39,459 nt of DNA from Streptomyces lushanensis (GCF_001700515.1 NZ_MAUD01000158.1:1-39459); one strand, 5' to 3'. Numbered from the stretch's first letter, positions 16,147 through 24,625 are shown. Translations and numbers: made by a program. The notes: generated from the sequence alone by a model not told the origin.

Positions 16147-17058
16147 ATGTCTGCTCGTCTCGTACGCGCCGGAGCCGTTCCGCGGCTGCTGAGGGCCGCG
16201 GTGTTCACCGCGGTCTGTGTCGTGCTGTCGGCGACCGGGCATGTGCTGGCCTCCTGTGCCCCCGTCCCCTGGTGGACCCTGCTCCTCGGCTTCCTGGCGG
16301 TTTTCGCCGTCGCGGCTCCGCTGGCCGGACGCGCGCGTTCGACACCGTCCATCGTGCTGGCCCTGACGGCCGGACAGCTCGCTCTGCACAGTCTGTTCGG
16401 CATCGGTCAGCGGCATCTCGCGGTGCCGGCGGGGACCGACGACGCGTTGATCAGACTGGCCGCGAAGCTGGTCTGCGGAGCGGGCCCGGCCTCGCTGAGC
16501 ACGGTCGACGCACAGCGGATCGTGGCCAACGCGGGTCTCAACCCGGCGGGTTCGGGCATGGACATGGGTGCCGCCGCCGGTGCGGGTGGAGCCGCGGCCA
16601 CGGGCTCCGGGGCGATGGCGTCGATGACGGGCGCCCATCAGCACCTGATGACCGCGATCGGGGTCACGGGCTCGTCCTCGGCCTCCGGTTCGGCGGCCGG
16701 ACACTCCGTACAGACCTCCGTCGACGGGCTGCTGCCCTCCCTGCCGATGGTGCTCGGGCATCTCCTGGCCGCCCTCGCGATGGGCTGGGTGCTGCGCCGC
16801 GGAGATCTCGCTCTGCTGCGGCTCGCTCAGCTCTCGACGCACGGGATCAGCGAGGTGGCGGAGAGTACGACGCTGCGCGCCCTGCGTGCGGCCCTCGCGC
16901 TCGTACGGGCCCTGCGCGCCGGTCTGACCGGCGCGCACGCTCCGGAGGCACGCGCTCCGCGTGTCCCGTACGCCACTCTTCCGGTGCCTGCCGGGGAGGC
17001 ACTCCAGCACACGGTGATCAGGCGCGGCCCTCCCGCGGCCCTCGCGCTCGCAGCCTGA
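16147..17058 (+). CDS. Integral membrane protein with Met/His-bearing loop, head of copper locus
   Basis: The 303-residue protein has three hydrophobic segments near the N-terminus (about 14-35, 41-60, 67-85) and a fourth at about 197-215, then a basic C-terminal tail. The loop between TM3 and TM4 is Gly/Ala/Ser-rich and carries Met138, Met140, Met157, Met160, His164, His166 and Met168 (SGMDMG, MASMTGAHQHLM). This kind of loop can bind copper outside the membrane. I do not recognise a characterised family, but the position directly upstream of ycnI-sco-ecuC-copCD-dyp supports a role in copper handling (inference). The start ATG at 16147 is the only reasonable one. The next gene starts about 200 bp later on the same strand. 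Confidence 0.75.
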   Translation: MSARLVRAGAVPRLLRAAVFTAVCVVLSATGHVLASCAPVPWWTLLLGFLAVFAVAAPLAGRARSTPSIVLALTAGQLALHSLFGIGQRHLAVPAGTDDALIRLAAKLVCGAGPASLSTVDAQRIVANAGLNPAGSGMDMGAAAGAGGAAATGSGAMASMTGAHQHLMTAIGVTGSSSASGSAAGHSVQTSVDGLLPSLPMVLGHLLAALAMGWVLRRGDLALLRLAQLSTHGISEVAESTTLRALRAALALVRALRAGLTGAHAPEARAPRVPYATLPVPAGEALQHTVIRRGPPAALALAA

Positions 17059-17262
17059 CGCGACGCGTCTCCCGCTTCCTCACGCCCTCGGCACGCCCAT
17101 CACGTCCGCGCATCCACTCGTTTCGTTCGCGCGTGGTCGTGCGCTGACGTGCCGATGCCGCTACGGCCGTGCTGGACGGGAGTGATGTCGCACCGCCGTC
17201 GCGCGTCCGCGCCACGGCTCCTCCGCCCGATCACCTCTTCTCCCCACACCGTGGAGTGTCCC

Positions 17263-18057
17263 GTGTTCACAACGTTCTCCGCCTCCTCCGGATCCGCGGC
17301 CAAGAACCTCACCCGTCTCTCCGTCGCCGGCGGCATCGCCGCGACCGCTCTTCTGCTGCTGGCGGGCCCCGCCTCCGCGCATGTCAGCGTCCAGCCGCAG
17401 GGACCGGCCGCCAAGGGCAGCTATGCCACGATCAACTTCAAGGTCCCCAACGAGCGCGACAACGCCTCCACCACCAAGCTCGAGGTGAGCTTCCCCGCCG
17501 ACCACCCGCTGGCGTCCGTGATGCCGCAGCCCGTGCCCGGCTGGAAGATCGACGTCACCAAGAGCAAGCTCGCCAAGCCGCTGGAGCTGCACGGCAACAC
17601 GATCACCGAGGCGGTCTCCAAGGTCACCTGGACCGCGGACGGCGGCAAGATCGGCCCCGGTCAGTTCCAGCAGTTCCCCCTCTCCGTCGGTCAGCTCCCC
17701 GAGGACGCCGACGAGCTGGTGTTCAAGGCCATCCAGACGTACGACAACAAGGAAGTCGTCCGCTGGATCGAGGAGCCCAAGGAAGGCGCGGCGGAGCCCG
17801 AGAGCCCCGCGCCGGTCCTGAAGCTCACCGCGGCCACGGGCGACGAGCACGGCGGTACGGCGGACAAGCCCGCAGCCGAGACGGCCTCGGACCACGACGA
17901 CACGGAGACCGCACACCCGTCCGACGTCGCGAAGACCGAGACGGCCTCCGCCGACAGCGGCGACACCACCGCCCGCGTTCTGGGCATCGTGGGCATCGTC
18001 GTCGGTGTCGCCGGCGTGGCCTTCGGTGTTCTGGCCGGCCGACGTCGTACGGCCTGA
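17263..18057 (+). CDS. ycnI: YcnI family (DUF1775) copper-binding membrane protein
   Basis: The 264-residue protein has a signal peptide ending PASA, so the mature chain begins at His40 (HVSVQP). In YcnI proteins this N-terminal His forms part of the copper site with conserved Glu and Trp (here probably in GWKIDV or VTWTADGG). The DUF1775 domain covers about 40-180. A Glu/Ala/Thr/His-rich linker follows (about 190-235, with DHDDTETAHP), then a C-terminal TM (GIVGIVVGVAGVAFGVLAG) and an RRR anchor. The GTG at 17263 is chosen because GTGGAG lies 6 nt upstream and the signal peptide starts there; longer in-frame starts add an Arg/Pro-rich lead. It is followed by sco after 171 bp that contain a CAGCCG...CGGCTG hairpin (18091-18125). 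Confidence 0.9.
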   Translation: MFTTFSASSGSAAKNLTRLSVAGGIAATALLLLAGPASAHVSVQPQGPAAKGSYATINFKVPNERDNASTTKLEVSFPADHPLASVMPQPVPGWKIDVTKSKLAKPLELHGNTITEAVSKVTWTADGGKIGPGQFQQFPLSVGQLPEDADELVFKAIQTYDNKEVVRWIEEPKEGAAEPESPAPVLKLTAATGDEHGGTADKPAAETASDHDDTETAHPSDVAKTETASADSGDTTARVLGIVGIVVGVAGVAFGVLAGRRRTA

Positions 18058-18228
18058 CACACCGCCCGTCCGAGGCCTGACCCCGTGTCCCAGCCGCTGC
18101 CCGGGGCAGCGTTGCCCCACGGCTGACGCGTCAGGCTCCACGTATCCGAGGCGTCGGAGGCGCGCGAGGCCGGAACTCCCCGGCCCCGCGCACCCGGTGC
18201 CCGTACTCCACGAGCAGGAACTCCCTTC

Positions 18229-18885
18229 ATGCGCAAGAAAACCCTGACCTCGGCCGCCGCCCTCGCGGTGGCCGCGGCGCTCGCCCTGACCGCCTGCGGC
18301 AGCGGCGACGACTCCGCGAAGCCGCTCGCCGATGTCTCCGTCCAGGAGAAGACCAAGGCGGCGACGGTGCTCGACCAGCCCTTCGAGAAGCCGGACCTCG
18401 TCCTCAAGGACACCCGGGGCAAGGACTACGACTTCCGCGAGCGGACCAAGGGCAGGCCGACGTTGATCTACTTCGGCTACACCAACTGCCCGGACGTCTG
18501 CCCGCTGACGATGAGCAACATCGCCATCGCCAGGAAGTCGCTCCCCAAGGCCGACCAGGACAAGCTCCAGGTCGTCTTCGTCACCACCGATCCCGAGCGT
18601 GACACCTCCGCCGAACTCGCCAAGTGGCTGCCGAGCGCGGGCGATCCGTCCTTCGTCGGACTCACCGGTGACTTCCCCACGATCCAGGCGGGCGCCCGTC
18701 AACTGGGCATCGGTATCGACCCGGCGACGAAGGAGAAGGACGGCAGCGTGGTCTCCATGCACGGCGCGCAGGTCATCGCCTTCTCGCCGAAGACCGACGC
18801 CGGCTATGTCCTCTACGGCGAGGACACCTCCGCGGACGACTACGCCAAGGATCTGCCGAAGATCATCAAGGGCGAGACCCCGTGA
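18229..18885 (+). CDS. sco: Sco family copper chaperone lipoprotein
   Basis: The 218-residue protein has a lipobox LTAC (Cys23) and a thioredoxin-fold Sco domain. The copper/redox site is complete: Cys87 and Cys91 in NCPDVCP and His178 in SMHGAQV. Sco delivers copper to the CuA centre of cytochrome oxidase. In Streptomyces lividans Sco also works with an ECuC protein in a copper relay that affects development (known of the family). The start ATG at 18229 begins a classic signal (MRKK). The stop overlaps the GTG of the next gene by 4 bp, so the two are translationally coupled, which fits the Sco-ECuC partnership. Confidence 0.95.
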   Translation: MRKKTLTSAAALAVAAALALTACGSGDDSAKPLADVSVQEKTKAATVLDQPFEKPDLVLKDTRGKDYDFRERTKGRPTLIYFGYTNCPDVCPLTMSNIAIARKSLPKADQDKLQVVFVTTDPERDTSAELAKWLPSAGDPSFVGLTGDFPTIQAGARQLGIGIDPATKEKDGSVVSMHGAQVIAFSPKTDAGYVLYGEDTSADDYAKDLPKIIKGETP

Positions 18886-19400
18886 CCCCCCACACTCCGC
18901 GCACACGCACACGCGCACGCGCACACGGACCCTCACCCGCACCCCGACTCGGACGCGGACTCGCCGTCGCCATCGGTCTCACGGCCACGCTGGCACTGGC
19001 CGGCTGCTCCTCCGGCGGCGGCTCGTCCGGACAGCCCGAACTCTCCGTCAGCGGCGCCTATATGCCCCAGCCCGTCAGCGACCTCGCGGCCGGCTTTCTC
19101 GTCATCACCAACAGGGGCGGTGGCGCCGACAAGCTCACCTCCGTCACCGGCGACCTCTCCGACGACATCACCATCCACAGGACCGAGAAGCAGAAAATGA
19201 TGGAGGTGACGTCCTTCGACATCCCGCCTGGCGGCGAGTTGGATCTCGAACGCGGCGGCAGCCACATCATGTTCATGGACATCAAGCGCCGCCCCCAGCA
19301 GGGGGAGAACGTCAACATCGAACTGCACTTCGAGAAGGGCGACCCCATCGCGGTCGAACTTCCCGTGAAGGAGACCACCTACAACCCGGCCCAGCAATGA
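18882..19400 (+). CDS. ecuC: PCu(A)C family extracytoplasmic copper chaperone lipoprotein
   Basis: The 172-residue protein has a lipobox LAGC (Cys42) after an unusual N-terminus rich in Thr, Arg and His (RTRTRARAHG), coded by a CA/CG dinucleotide tract at 18900-18927. The copper site is formed by His99 (TIHRTEK), Met106, His128 and Met130 (GGSHIMFM). The M-x21-H-x-M part matches the PCu(A)C consensus exactly, while His99 to Met106 is shorter (six residues between, against ten in the classic motif). The GTG at 18882 overlaps the sco stop by 4 bp; no ATG suits the signal peptide. It probably passes Cu(I) to Sco. Confidence 0.92.
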   Translation: MTPHTPRTRTRARAHGPSPAPRLGRGLAVAIGLTATLALAGCSSGGGSSGQPELSVSGAYMPQPVSDLAAGFLVITNRGGGADKLTSVTGDLSDDITIHRTEKQKMMEVTSFDIPPGGELDLERGGSHIMFMDIKRRPQQGENVNIELHFEKGDPIAVELPVKETTYNPAQQ

Positions 19401-19414
19401 GGGACTGAGACGCC

Positions 19415-21505
19415 ATGACAGCCATCGCCCCGCGCCCCGGGCAAGCACCCGGGCAAGCACTCCTGACGCGCCTGCTGCTCGTCACCACGGTGCTGCTCGG
19501 CACCGTCTTCACCGCGCTCTCCGGCACGGCGTCGGCGCATGCCGCGCTGACCGGGAGCAGCCCCGAGGACGGGGCGGTGGTCGCCTCCGCTCCCAAGGAC
19601 ATCACCCTCACCTTCTCCGAACAGATCGCCATGGGCGACAACTCCATCCGTGTACTGGATCCCACCAACAAACGTGCGGACACGGGCAAGATCCGCGATC
19701 TGACCGGCACGGGCACCGTGCGCTACGGCGTCGGCCTGCGTCCCGGACTGCCCGACGGCACCTACACCGTTGCCTGGCAGGCCGTCTCCGCGGACAGCCA
19801 TCCCGTCTCCGGCGCCTTCACCTTCTCCATCGGAGCGCCCTCCGAGACCACCGCCGCCCTGCCCACCGAGGAGGCCGGCGGCGGACTGGTCGGCACGCTG
19901 TACGGGGCGGCGCGCTATGTCTCGTACGCCGGGTTCATCCTGCTCGTCGGCGGCGTCGCCTTCATACTCGGCTGCTGGCAGCGCGGTGCGTCCGTACGGC
20001 CACTGCAGCGGCTTGTCGTCCAGGGCTGGCTCGCCCTCACCGCCGCGACGCTCGTCCTGCTGCTTCTGCGCAATCCGTACACCGGCTCCGGTGAACTGGG
20101 CGACGCCTTCGATCTCGACGGGCTCCAGGACGTCCTGGCCACCAAGACCGGAGCGGCGCTCGTCTCCCGGCTGCTGCTCCTCGGTGCGGCGGCGCTCTTC
20201 GTCGCCGTCCTCTTCGGTGCGTACGCCAAGAGGGAGTCACCCCGTGACGAGGAGGAGAGCAAGGAACGGAAGGACCTCACCTTCGGGCTCGCCCTGGGCG
20301 GCACGGTCGTCGCGGCCGGGATCGCCGCCACCTGGGCGCTGTCCGAGCACGCCTCGACCGGAATACAGACCGGTCTCGCCATGCCGGTGGACGTCCTGCA
20401 TCTGCTGGCCGTGGCAGTCTGGCTCGGCGGGCTCACGACGCTGCTCGTCGCTCTCCACCGGGCGCCCTTCATCGACAGCGCGGCAGTGGGGCGCTTCTCC
20501 CGCACCGCCTTTCTCAGCGTCGTGGTGCTCGCCGCGACCGGGCTCTACCAGTCCTGGCGTCAGGTCGGATCCTGGTCGGCGCTCTGGGAAACGTCATACG
20601 GACAGCTCCTGTTGGTCAAGGTCGGACTCGTGGCCGTGCTGGTCGCGATCGCTTGGTTCTCACGGCGGTGGACGGGACGGCTGGAAGAGACAGCGGTGGA
20701 CGGGCGGTTGGGGACCGCGGCGAAGGCGGACACCGATATCGAGGCGGCTACTGGAATCAAGGCGGCCACCGGGACCAAGGCGGAAGCCGGCGTGACGGCC
20801 GAGGTGGAAACCGCGGCGGATGCCGAGGTGGAAGCCGAGGTGGAAGCCGAGGTGGAGACGGAACCGGAGACCGGGGGGAGAACCGGTTCCGACAGCGTCA
20901 CCGCGACGGCCGCGGTTGATGACAGTCAGAGAGCTACCCAACTCGCCCGGCAAAGAGCCGCACTGGCGAGCGCACGCCAGAAGCGCGCCCGGGACGCGGA
21001 TCCCGCGCGGACCGGACTGCGCCGTTCCGTACTGGCCGAGGCCGGGGTCGCCGTGGTGCTCCTCGCCGTCACGACCGTTCTGACGTCCACAGAGCCGGGC
21101 CGTACCGCCGAGCTGGAAGCGAGCCGCACCGGTGGTGCCGTCGCCGAGACCCCCGCGAACGCGGGTCCCGTCAACGTCCGTATGCCCTTCGACACCGGCG
21201 GCCTGAACGGCAAGGGCACCGTGCGGCTGACTCTCGACCCGGGCCGCTCCGGCGCCAATGTGATGCACATCTATGTCGACGGCGCCGACGGAAAGCCGCT
21301 GGACGTGCCCGAGGTGAAGGCCGCCTTCACGCTCACGGCGGAGCGGATCGGCCCGCTGCCGATCGTCCCCGACCGTTTCGCTCCCGGACACTGGAGCGCG
21401 GACGGCGTACAGATCCCGATGCCCGGCGAGTGGCGGCTCCAGGTGACGGTACGGACCTCCGACATCGACCAGACGACCGTCGACAAGAACGTGAAGATCG
21501 GCTGA
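19415..21505 (+). CDS. CopC-CopD fusion with C-terminal YtkA-like domain
   Basis: The 696-residue copper-transport protein contains, in order: a signal peptide ending at Ala41; a CopC domain whose mature N-terminus is His42 (HAALTGSSP) and which carries His129 (SADSHPVSG), the usual copper ligands; a CopD membrane domain with about eight TM segments (about 155-415, including LHLLAVAVWLGGL); a cytosolic-type loop with repeats (about 436-486); one more TM (about 535-555); and a YtkA-like beta domain (about 590-696, with VMHIYVDG and GHWSADGVQIPMPGEW). CopCD imports copper. The loop is coded by 18-bp and 12-bp tandem repeats and is likely variable between strains. It starts 14 bp after ecuC and ends 6 bp before the DyP gene, so all are one operon. 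Confidence 0.93.
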   Translation: MTAIAPRPGQAPGQALLTRLLLVTTVLLGTVFTALSGTASAHAALTGSSPEDGAVVASAPKDITLTFSEQIAMGDNSIRVLDPTNKRADTGKIRDLTGTGTVRYGVGLRPGLPDGTYTVAWQAVSADSHPVSGAFTFSIGAPSETTAALPTEEAGGGLVGTLYGAARYVSYAGFILLVGGVAFILGCWQRGASVRPLQRLVVQGWLALTAATLVLLLLRNPYTGSGELGDAFDLDGLQDVLATKTGAALVSRLLLLGAAALFVAVLFGAYAKRESPRDEEESKERKDLTFGLALGGTVVAAGIAATWALSEHASTGIQTGLAMPVDVLHLLAVAVWLGGLTTLLVALHRAPFIDSAAVGRFSRTAFLSVVVLAATGLYQSWRQVGSWSALWETSYGQLLLVKVGLVAVLVAIAWFSRRWTGRLEETAVDGRLGTAAKADTDIEAATGIKAATGTKAEAGVTAEVETAADAEVEAEVEAEVETEPETGGRTGSDSVTATAAVDDSQRATQLARQRAALASARQKRARDADPARTGLRRSVLAEAGVAVVLLAVTTVLTSTEPGRTAELEASRTGGAVAETPANAGPVNVRMPFDTGGLNGKGTVRLTLDPGRSGANVMHIYVDGADGKPLDVPEVKAAFTLTAERIGPLPIVPDRFAPGHWSADGVQIPMPGEWRLQVTVRTSDIDQTTVDKNVKIG
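20723..20869 (+). repeat. In-frame 18-bp and 12-bp tandem repeats inside the CopCD gene
   Basis: Four 18-bp units at 20723-20794 encode KADTDI, EAATGI, KAATGT and KAEAGV. Further on, three 12-bp units (GCCGAGGTGGAA type) at 20822-20857 encode AEVE repeats, with diverged copies around them. Both periods keep the frame, so the loop can change length without breaking the protein. Confidence 0.9.
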
Positions 21506-21511
21506 CCCATC

Positions 21512-22909
21512 GTGAGCGAGACCCGACAGGACCACGACAACCGGAACGACCGCAGCGCACGGGCCGCGCGGAGCCCCCGGGAGGAGGCCCGGGACAACCG
21601 CCAGGAGGCCCAGGCCCTCCAGGACGGCGACCGGCGGCAGACGGACGGCGCCGCGCCCGCGCCCGACGGCATCTCCCGGCGGCGGCTGATCGGCACCGCC
21701 GGCGCCACCGGGGCCACCGGACTGGCGCTCGGAGCGCTGGGCGGGGCCGGTGCGTACGCGGCGAGCCGTCCCGAACCGGCGACGGCGCTGACCATGCTCG
21801 GCGCGGAGTCCGTCCCCTTCCACGGCGCGCACCAGCCCGGTATCACCACCCCGATGCATGCACGGGGCCATCTCGTCGCCTTCGACCTGGCCCCGGGGTC
21901 CGGCCGGAAGGAGGCCGCCGCACTGCTGCGCCGGTGGTCGGAGTCGGCGCGCGCGATGATGGCCGGCGAACCGGTCGGCGGCCGGGCCGCCGACCGCGAC
22001 ACCGGCATCGCCCTGGACGCCGGGCCTTCCTCGCTCACCGTCACCTTCGGTTTCGGCCGTACCTTCTTCGACCGTACGGGCCTGGCCGACCGGCGTCCCG
22101 GCGCCCTCGACCCGCTGCCCGCCTTCTCCTCCGACCGGCTCGACGCCCGCCGGAGCGAGGGCGATCTGTGGATCCAGATCGGGTCCGACGACGCCCTCGT
22201 CGCCTTCCACGCCCTGCGTACGCTCCAGAAGGACGCGGGCACGGCGGCGCGGGTGCGCTGGCAGATGAACGGTTTCAACCGGTCGCCCGGTGCCACCCCT
22301 CAGCCGATGACCAGCCGCAATCTGATGGGCCAGATCGACGGCACGGGCAACCCCAAGCCGTCCGAGCCGGACTTCGACCGGCGGATCTTCGTCCCGGCGG
22401 CCCCGGCGGCCGGCGTCCCGGCCTGGATGGCGGGCGGCTCCTACGCCGTCGTACGGCGTATCCGTATGCTCCTCGACGACTGGGAGAAGCTCCCGCTCGG
22501 CAAGCAGGAGCAGGTCATCGGCCGCCGCAAGGCCGACGGCGCGCCGCTCACGGGCGGTACGGAGACGACGGAGCCGGACCTCGACCGGCTGGGTGGCGAC
22601 GGCAGGCCCGTCATACCCGCCAACGCGCACGCCAGGATCTCGACGCCGGAGGCGAACGGCGGAGCCGCGATGCTGCGCCGTCCTTTCTCCTTCCACGACG
22701 GGATCGGGGCGGACGGAACCCCTGACGCGGGGCTGCTCTTCATCTGCTGGCAGGCCGATCCGCTCAAGGGATTCGTACCCGTGCAGCGCAAGCTCGACCG
22801 TGGGGACGCGTTGTCGGCGTTCATCCGCCACGAGGCGAGCGGACTGTTCGCGGTGCCCGGTGGCGCGCGGCAGGGAGAGTACGTGGGCCAGCGGCTGCTG
22901 GAGTCCTGA
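21512..22909 (+). CDS. dtpA: Tat-exported Dyp-type heme peroxidase (DtpA-like)
   Basis: The 465-residue protein has a long polar N-terminus, then a Tat signal with ISRRRLIG (55-61) and a Gly/Ala hydrophobic stretch (about 62-83). The DyP fold follows, with the distal Asp276 (GQIDGTG, the GxxDG motif), the proximal heme ligand His373 (ANAHARIS) and Arg389/Arg390 (LRRPFSFHDG). Length and position match DtpA of Streptomyces, a Tat-secreted DyP that works with the copper pathway in GlxA maturation (known of the family; assignment here is by context). The GTG at 21512 lies 6 bp after copCD and lacks a clear ribosome binding site, so translational coupling is likely. The downstream spacer (22910-22992) contains small GC hairpins that may end the operon. 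Confidence 0.93.
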   Translation: MSETRQDHDNRNDRSARAARSPREEARDNRQEAQALQDGDRRQTDGAAPAPDGISRRRLIGTAGATGATGLALGALGGAGAYAASRPEPATALTMLGAESVPFHGAHQPGITTPMHARGHLVAFDLAPGSGRKEAAALLRRWSESARAMMAGEPVGGRAADRDTGIALDAGPSSLTVTFGFGRTFFDRTGLADRRPGALDPLPAFSSDRLDARRSEGDLWIQIGSDDALVAFHALRTLQKDAGTAARVRWQMNGFNRSPGATPQPMTSRNLMGQIDGTGNPKPSEPDFDRRIFVPAAPAAGVPAWMAGGSYAVVRRIRMLLDDWEKLPLGKQEQVIGRRKADGAPLTGGTETTEPDLDRLGGDGRPVIPANAHARISTPEANGGAAMLRRPFSFHDGIGADGTPDAGLLFICWQADPLKGFVPVQRKLDRGDALSAFIRHEASGLFAVPGGARQGEYVGQRLLES

Positions 22910-22992
22910 GCGAGCCCTGAGCGCCGGGGGTCGGCTCCTGGCGCGCGGCCGGCCCCGGCACGCGCTCCGGAGCGTGAGGCGCGCCGGGCCAT

Positions 22993-23004
22993 TAGGGTGA
23001 CCGT
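22993..23004 (+). promoter_or_regulatory. -10 box giving a leaderless pheA message
   Basis: TAGGGT (22993-22998) is followed by 6 nt and then the ATG at 23005. This spacing places the transcription start on or next to the A of the start codon. No ribosome binding site is visible, consistent with leaderless translation, which is common in Streptomyces. Confidence 0.5.
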
Positions 23005-23940
23005 ATGTCGGCCACGCGCTACACGTATCTGGGCCCCGAGGGCACCTTCACGGAGGCCGCCCTCCGTACGCTCCCGGAAGCCGCCACCCGCGAGCTCGTC
23101 CCCATGGTGTCCGTACCGACGGCCCTCGACGCCGTACGGAACGGTGACGCCGCGGCGGCCCTCGTACCGATCGAGAACTCGGTGGAGGGCGGTGTCACCG
23201 CCACGCTCGACGAGCTGGCGTCCGGCGCGCCTCTGATGATCTACCGCGAGGTGCTGCTGCCGATCACGTTCGCCCTGCTCGTACGGCCCGGGACCGAACT
23301 CTCCGACGTGAAGACGGTGACCGGCCATCCGGTCGCCCAGCCGCAGGTGCGCAACTGGCTGCGGAGCCAGCTCCCGGACGCGGTGTGGGAGTCGGCCGCG
23401 TCGAACGCGGACGGTGCGCGGCTGGTGCAGGAGGGCCGGTTCGACGCGGCCTTCGCGGGCGAGTTCGCGGCGTCCACGTACGGTCTGGTACCGCTGGTCA
23501 CCGAGATCCACGACGCGGAGAACGCGGAGACACGCTTCGTCCTGGTGGGCCGGCCGGCGCGCCCTTCGGCGCCGACCGGCGCCGACAAGACCTCGGTGGT
23601 CATCTGGATGGGCGACGACCACCCCGGCGCGCTGCTCGAACTGCTCCAGGAGTTCGCCGTACGCGGGGTCAACCTGATGCTGATCCAGTCGCGGCCGACC
23701 GGCGCGGGAATCGGCAATTACTGCTTCGCCGTGGATGCCGAGGGCCATATCTCGGACCGGCGGGTGGGCGAGGCGCTGATGGGGCTGAAGCGGATCTGTC
23801 CCAAAGTGCGCTTTCTCGGCTCGTACCCGCGGGCGGGGGTGTCGGCGGCCGATGTGTCGACACTGCGGCCGGGAACCTCGGACGCGGAGTTCATCGAGGC
23901 GGCGGAGTGGCTGGCACGCAGCCAGGACGGCCGCGCCTGA
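23005..23940 (+). CDS. pheA: Prephenate dehydratase
   Basis: The 311-residue enzyme converts prephenate to phenylpyruvate in phenylalanine synthesis. The periplasmic-binding-like catalytic domain covers about 5-185, with YLGPEGTFTEAA near the N-terminus, PIENSVEGGVTATLDEL, and a TGHPVAQPQVRNWL segment. The regulatory ACT domain (about 193-280) carries the GALLELLQEFA and SRPTGAGIGNYCFAVD motifs (GALxxxL and ESRP-like) that bind phenylalanine for feedback control. It is a stand-alone dehydratase without a chorismate mutase part, as is usual in actinomycetes. The start at 23005 fits a leaderless message. It has no co-directional operon partner nearby; serS follows after about 700 bp. Confidence 0.95.
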   Translation: MSATRYTYLGPEGTFTEAALRTLPEAATRELVPMVSVPTALDAVRNGDAAAALVPIENSVEGGVTATLDELASGAPLMIYREVLLPITFALLVRPGTELSDVKTVTGHPVAQPQVRNWLRSQLPDAVWESAASNADGARLVQEGRFDAAFAGEFAASTYGLVPLVTEIHDAENAETRFVLVGRPARPSAPTGADKTSVVIWMGDDHPGALLELLQEFAVRGVNLMLIQSRPTGAGIGNYCFAVDAEGHISDRRVGEALMGLKRICPKVRFLGSYPRAGVSAADVSTLRPGTSDAEFIEAAEWLARSQDGRA

Positions 23941-24078
23941 GAATTCGGCCGTGGGGATCCGCCGCGTGGGGTTCGGCCGCAACGCTTGGCTGCAACGCCC
24001 GAGCGATACGGCTCCGGTGGGACGGCTCCGGTGGACGCTCGACGGGACGGCTCCGGCGATTCGGGGCGGCCGACCGCC

Positions 24079-24412
24079 TGTGGACTCTGTCGGGCCTGTG
24101 GATACAGCCCAGAGTTATCCACAGGTGCGCTTCTCGACCTGGGGACAAGTCGACAACGACATCCATCCGGGTCGACAAATCGCTCCGCTCGCCGATGTCC
24201 ATCCACAGGGCTCGCCTTGTCCCGCGCCAGCAGAACGACAGCGATCAACTCGCCGGAGTGGACAATTCCCACCCGAATGAGCGAATGGAGCGGGTTTACC
24301 AGGGAATTTCTTCGGCCCGCACCCGGCCCGCAGAACGCTCGTTTCCGCAATCCACAGATCACTCACACACCCTGTGGATAACTTGCATGACCCTGTGTAT
24401 CGCTGTGGACAA
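24079..24412. promoter_or_regulatory. Cluster of seven DnaA-box-like sites outside an origin
   Basis: Sites sharing the TCCACA core, in either orientation: 24079-24087 (GAGTCCACA), 24097-24105 (GTATCCACA), 24115-24123 (TTATCCACA), 24199-24207 (CCATCCACA), 24348-24356 (CAATCCACA), 24373-24381 (TTATCCACA) and 24404-24412 (TTGTCCACA, the Streptomyces consensus). No dnaA, dnaN or AT-rich unwinding element is present, so this is not an oriC. A DnaA-titrating or serS-regulating site is the likely role. Confidence 0.7.
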
Positions 24413-24625
24413 CACTCGGCGTCCGCGGCTCAAGTCGCCTTCCCCGCAAGGGAAGTGGGTCAAGCGAATGACGGTAGAGTGCTTCGTTCCAGCGAATTGA
24501 ACCTTCTTTATTGACGAACGACAGATGACTCGTGCGGGATTTCCCGACAGATTTCCCAATTGCGGCAATTCAGACAAAGAGACACGCCTGTTGATATCGG
24601 GTGGGGCGGTGTCGGCGCGCACCGG

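Noticed and set aside
17161..18942. 593-codon open frame on the minus strand
   Set aside because: Opposite ycnI and sco, both strongly supported; Val/Arg/Gly-rich shadow sequence.
20660..22831. 723-codon open frame on the minus strand
   Set aside because: Shadow of copCD and the DyP gene; high GC removes stop codons. No start signal or recognisable domain.
22963..22974. 12-bp palindrome CGCTCCGGAGCG as operator of pheA
   Set aside because: Short GC palindromes are common in this genome and nothing else supports regulator binding here.
24079..24412. A chromosomal replication origin
   Set aside because: DnaA-box-like sites are present but there are no dnaA/dnaN genes, no AT-rich unwinding region and too few boxes for a Streptomyces oriC.
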